From Gammaproteobacteria bacterium (GTDB taxonomy: Bacteria > Pseudomonadota > Gammaproteobacteria > Pseudomonadales > M0112), in contig SBFY01000132.1 of NCBI GenBank assembly GCA_006227085.1, positions 1 through 5,500 of the forward strand: 5,500 nucleotides of DNA, in the 5' to 3' direction. Shown here piece after piece: positions 4,727 to 5,500 of this stretch. Numbering within the stretch: position 1 is the first letter of the stretch; every line of letters starts with the position of its first letter. The position numbers and the translations under genes are program-made. A model generated the notes under the pieces. It was not told the DNA's origin and ran no database searches. It saw only the letters and a list, made by a program, of their open reading frames with translations.

Positions 4727-5500
4727 TCAGGGTGCTACCGGAAAGGCAGTCACCAGGCTTTCGAACATCGGCAGGATTTTTTCACGCACCTTGGCGCGCC
4801 CGATGCGGTGGGCAATCGTTTGGCCAAATCCGCTGACCTTGCCTGTGAACGTGTGATTCAACATGCCGACAACGGTGTGATCGCCGTCGCGCAAGCACAG
4901 GATGGTGACTTGCAGGCCATCGAGGCTATGGCTGACATAGAACTGCCGCTCAGCAATCAAGGCATGGTCATCACCAATGTCGACCAATTGGTGCTTCAGG
5001 CTGTAAATGGGGCGACCGTCTTCCTGTTCAATGCTGGCAAAGAAAACACTTTTTTCATGCGCTTCATCCGCGCGCTGTGGGTAATGGCGCAAATGATCCT
5101 GGAAAGCGGGATAGTGCCGCTGGAAAAACCGCATGGTGTCGGTGGCATCGGCCAGGCTCTGGCTTGGGTTGGTGGCGTTTCCATCCCCACCAAAAGCGGC
5201 ATCAGCGGCCAGTCCTGAGCGTTGGTAATCTGCGCTGCGCTGTTGCAACAGTGTCACCCATGCCTGGCTGAGGGTTCCGGGGTCGCTGGCAGATTGCCGT
5301 AAGCGGATCAGTTCGTCATCACTGATATTGAAGTGCTCGTGGGCCTCATCACCAAGCAGCGCGGCTTGTTCGGCCGGCGTTATGCTGTTGCCGATGTGTG
5401 CCCGCACACTATCCCAGCCAGTGGTCCCTGTGATGAGGACGGTTTGTCCATGACTCATCGCCGGCTTGTTTTCCAGTGCGGCCAGCACCTGTGGCAGTGA
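4727..5500 (-). CDS. Protein of unknown function, C-terminal 257 residues (cut by right edge)
   Basis: The minus strand is open from the right edge to a TGA at 4729-4727. I do not recognise the family with confidence. A GTG at 5488 could be a start, but the frame stays open beyond it and no ribosome site is visible, so the true start is probably outside. No signal peptide or membrane helix is visible in this part. The N-terminal half is polar and helix-like (LLGDEAHEHFNISDDELIRL). The C-terminal half looks like a compact alpha/beta domain: SVFFASIEQEDGRPIYSLKH, then LIAERQFYVSHSLDGLQVTI, then HTVVGMLNHTFTGKVSGFGQ and a basic AHRIGRAKVREKI before the end. The aromatic FYVSHSLDGLQ step followed by a VVGMLNHTFTGKVSGFG strand-loop resembles conserved hypothetical proteins I recall from other gammaproteobacteria, but that is memory, not a search. 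It converges on the DUF4124 gene with stops 10 bases apart. Confidence 0.75.
   Translation of the reverse strand, partial: SLPQVLAALENKPAMSHGQTVLITGTTGWDSVRAHIGNSITPAEQAALLGDEAHEHFNISDDELIRLRQSASDPGTLSQAWVTLLQQRSADYQRSGLAADAAFGGDGNATNPSQSLADATDTMRFFQRHYPAFQDHLRHYPQRADEAHEKSVFFASIEQEDGRPIYSLKHQLVDIGDDHALIAERQFYVSHSLDGLQVTILCLRDGDHTVVGMLNHTFTGKVSGFGQTIAHRIGRAKVREKILPMFESLVTAFPVAP

Noticed and set aside
4694..5218. 174-codon plus-strand open frame opposite the right-edge gene
   Set aside because: It starts inside the end of the DUF4124 gene without a ribosome site. The opposite strand is open for longer, to the window edge, and reads more like a natural protein. Rejected with moderate certainty, since neither matches a family I know.

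Overview
The window looks like chromosomal housekeeping DNA of a gammaproteobacterium. It is fairly GC-rich by eye, and the gene order (comM, ubiK, then a glnK-amtB block) recalls the Pseudomonas/Alcanivorax side of the class. The genus is an inference from content and order only. There are no insertion sequences, phage genes, CRISPR arrays, tRNAs or rRNAs.

Left part, minus strand (1-983): the N-terminal part of comM (YifB-type Mg-chelatase-like AAA+ ATPase), running off the left edge at its Walker A motif, preceded by ubiK (ubiquinone biosynthesis accessory factor). The two are probably co-transcribed. Positions 984-1262 form a divergent regulatory region. It holds a perfect NtrC-like dyad (1040-1054), a candidate IHF site (1150-1162) and a near-consensus sigma-54 -24/-12 promoter (1183-1198) pointing right.

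Centre, plus strand (1263-3794): a nitrogen-scarcity operon in the order torF-type porin, glnK (PII signal protein), amtB (ammonium channel), closed by a strong intrinsic terminator. The inferred logic is that NtrC~P plus sigma-54 RNA polymerase switch on an outer-membrane porin together with the inner-membrane ammonium channel and its PII gatekeeper. A GNRA-capped GC hairpin sits between torF and glnK.

Right of the terminator (3817-4256): a second, 87%-identical glnK with its own near-consensus sigma-70 promoter and its own palindromic terminator. Two PII genes therefore flank amtB under apparently different control. Next come a small secreted DUF4124-type protein (4276-4716) and, convergent with it, a gene of unknown function (4727-5500, minus strand) that is cut by the right edge.

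No wholly new system is evident. The points most worth a second look are the porin at the head of a sigma-54 ammonium operon, the duplicated and differently promoted PII genes with a base-identical T-loop block, and the unrecognised gene at the right edge.
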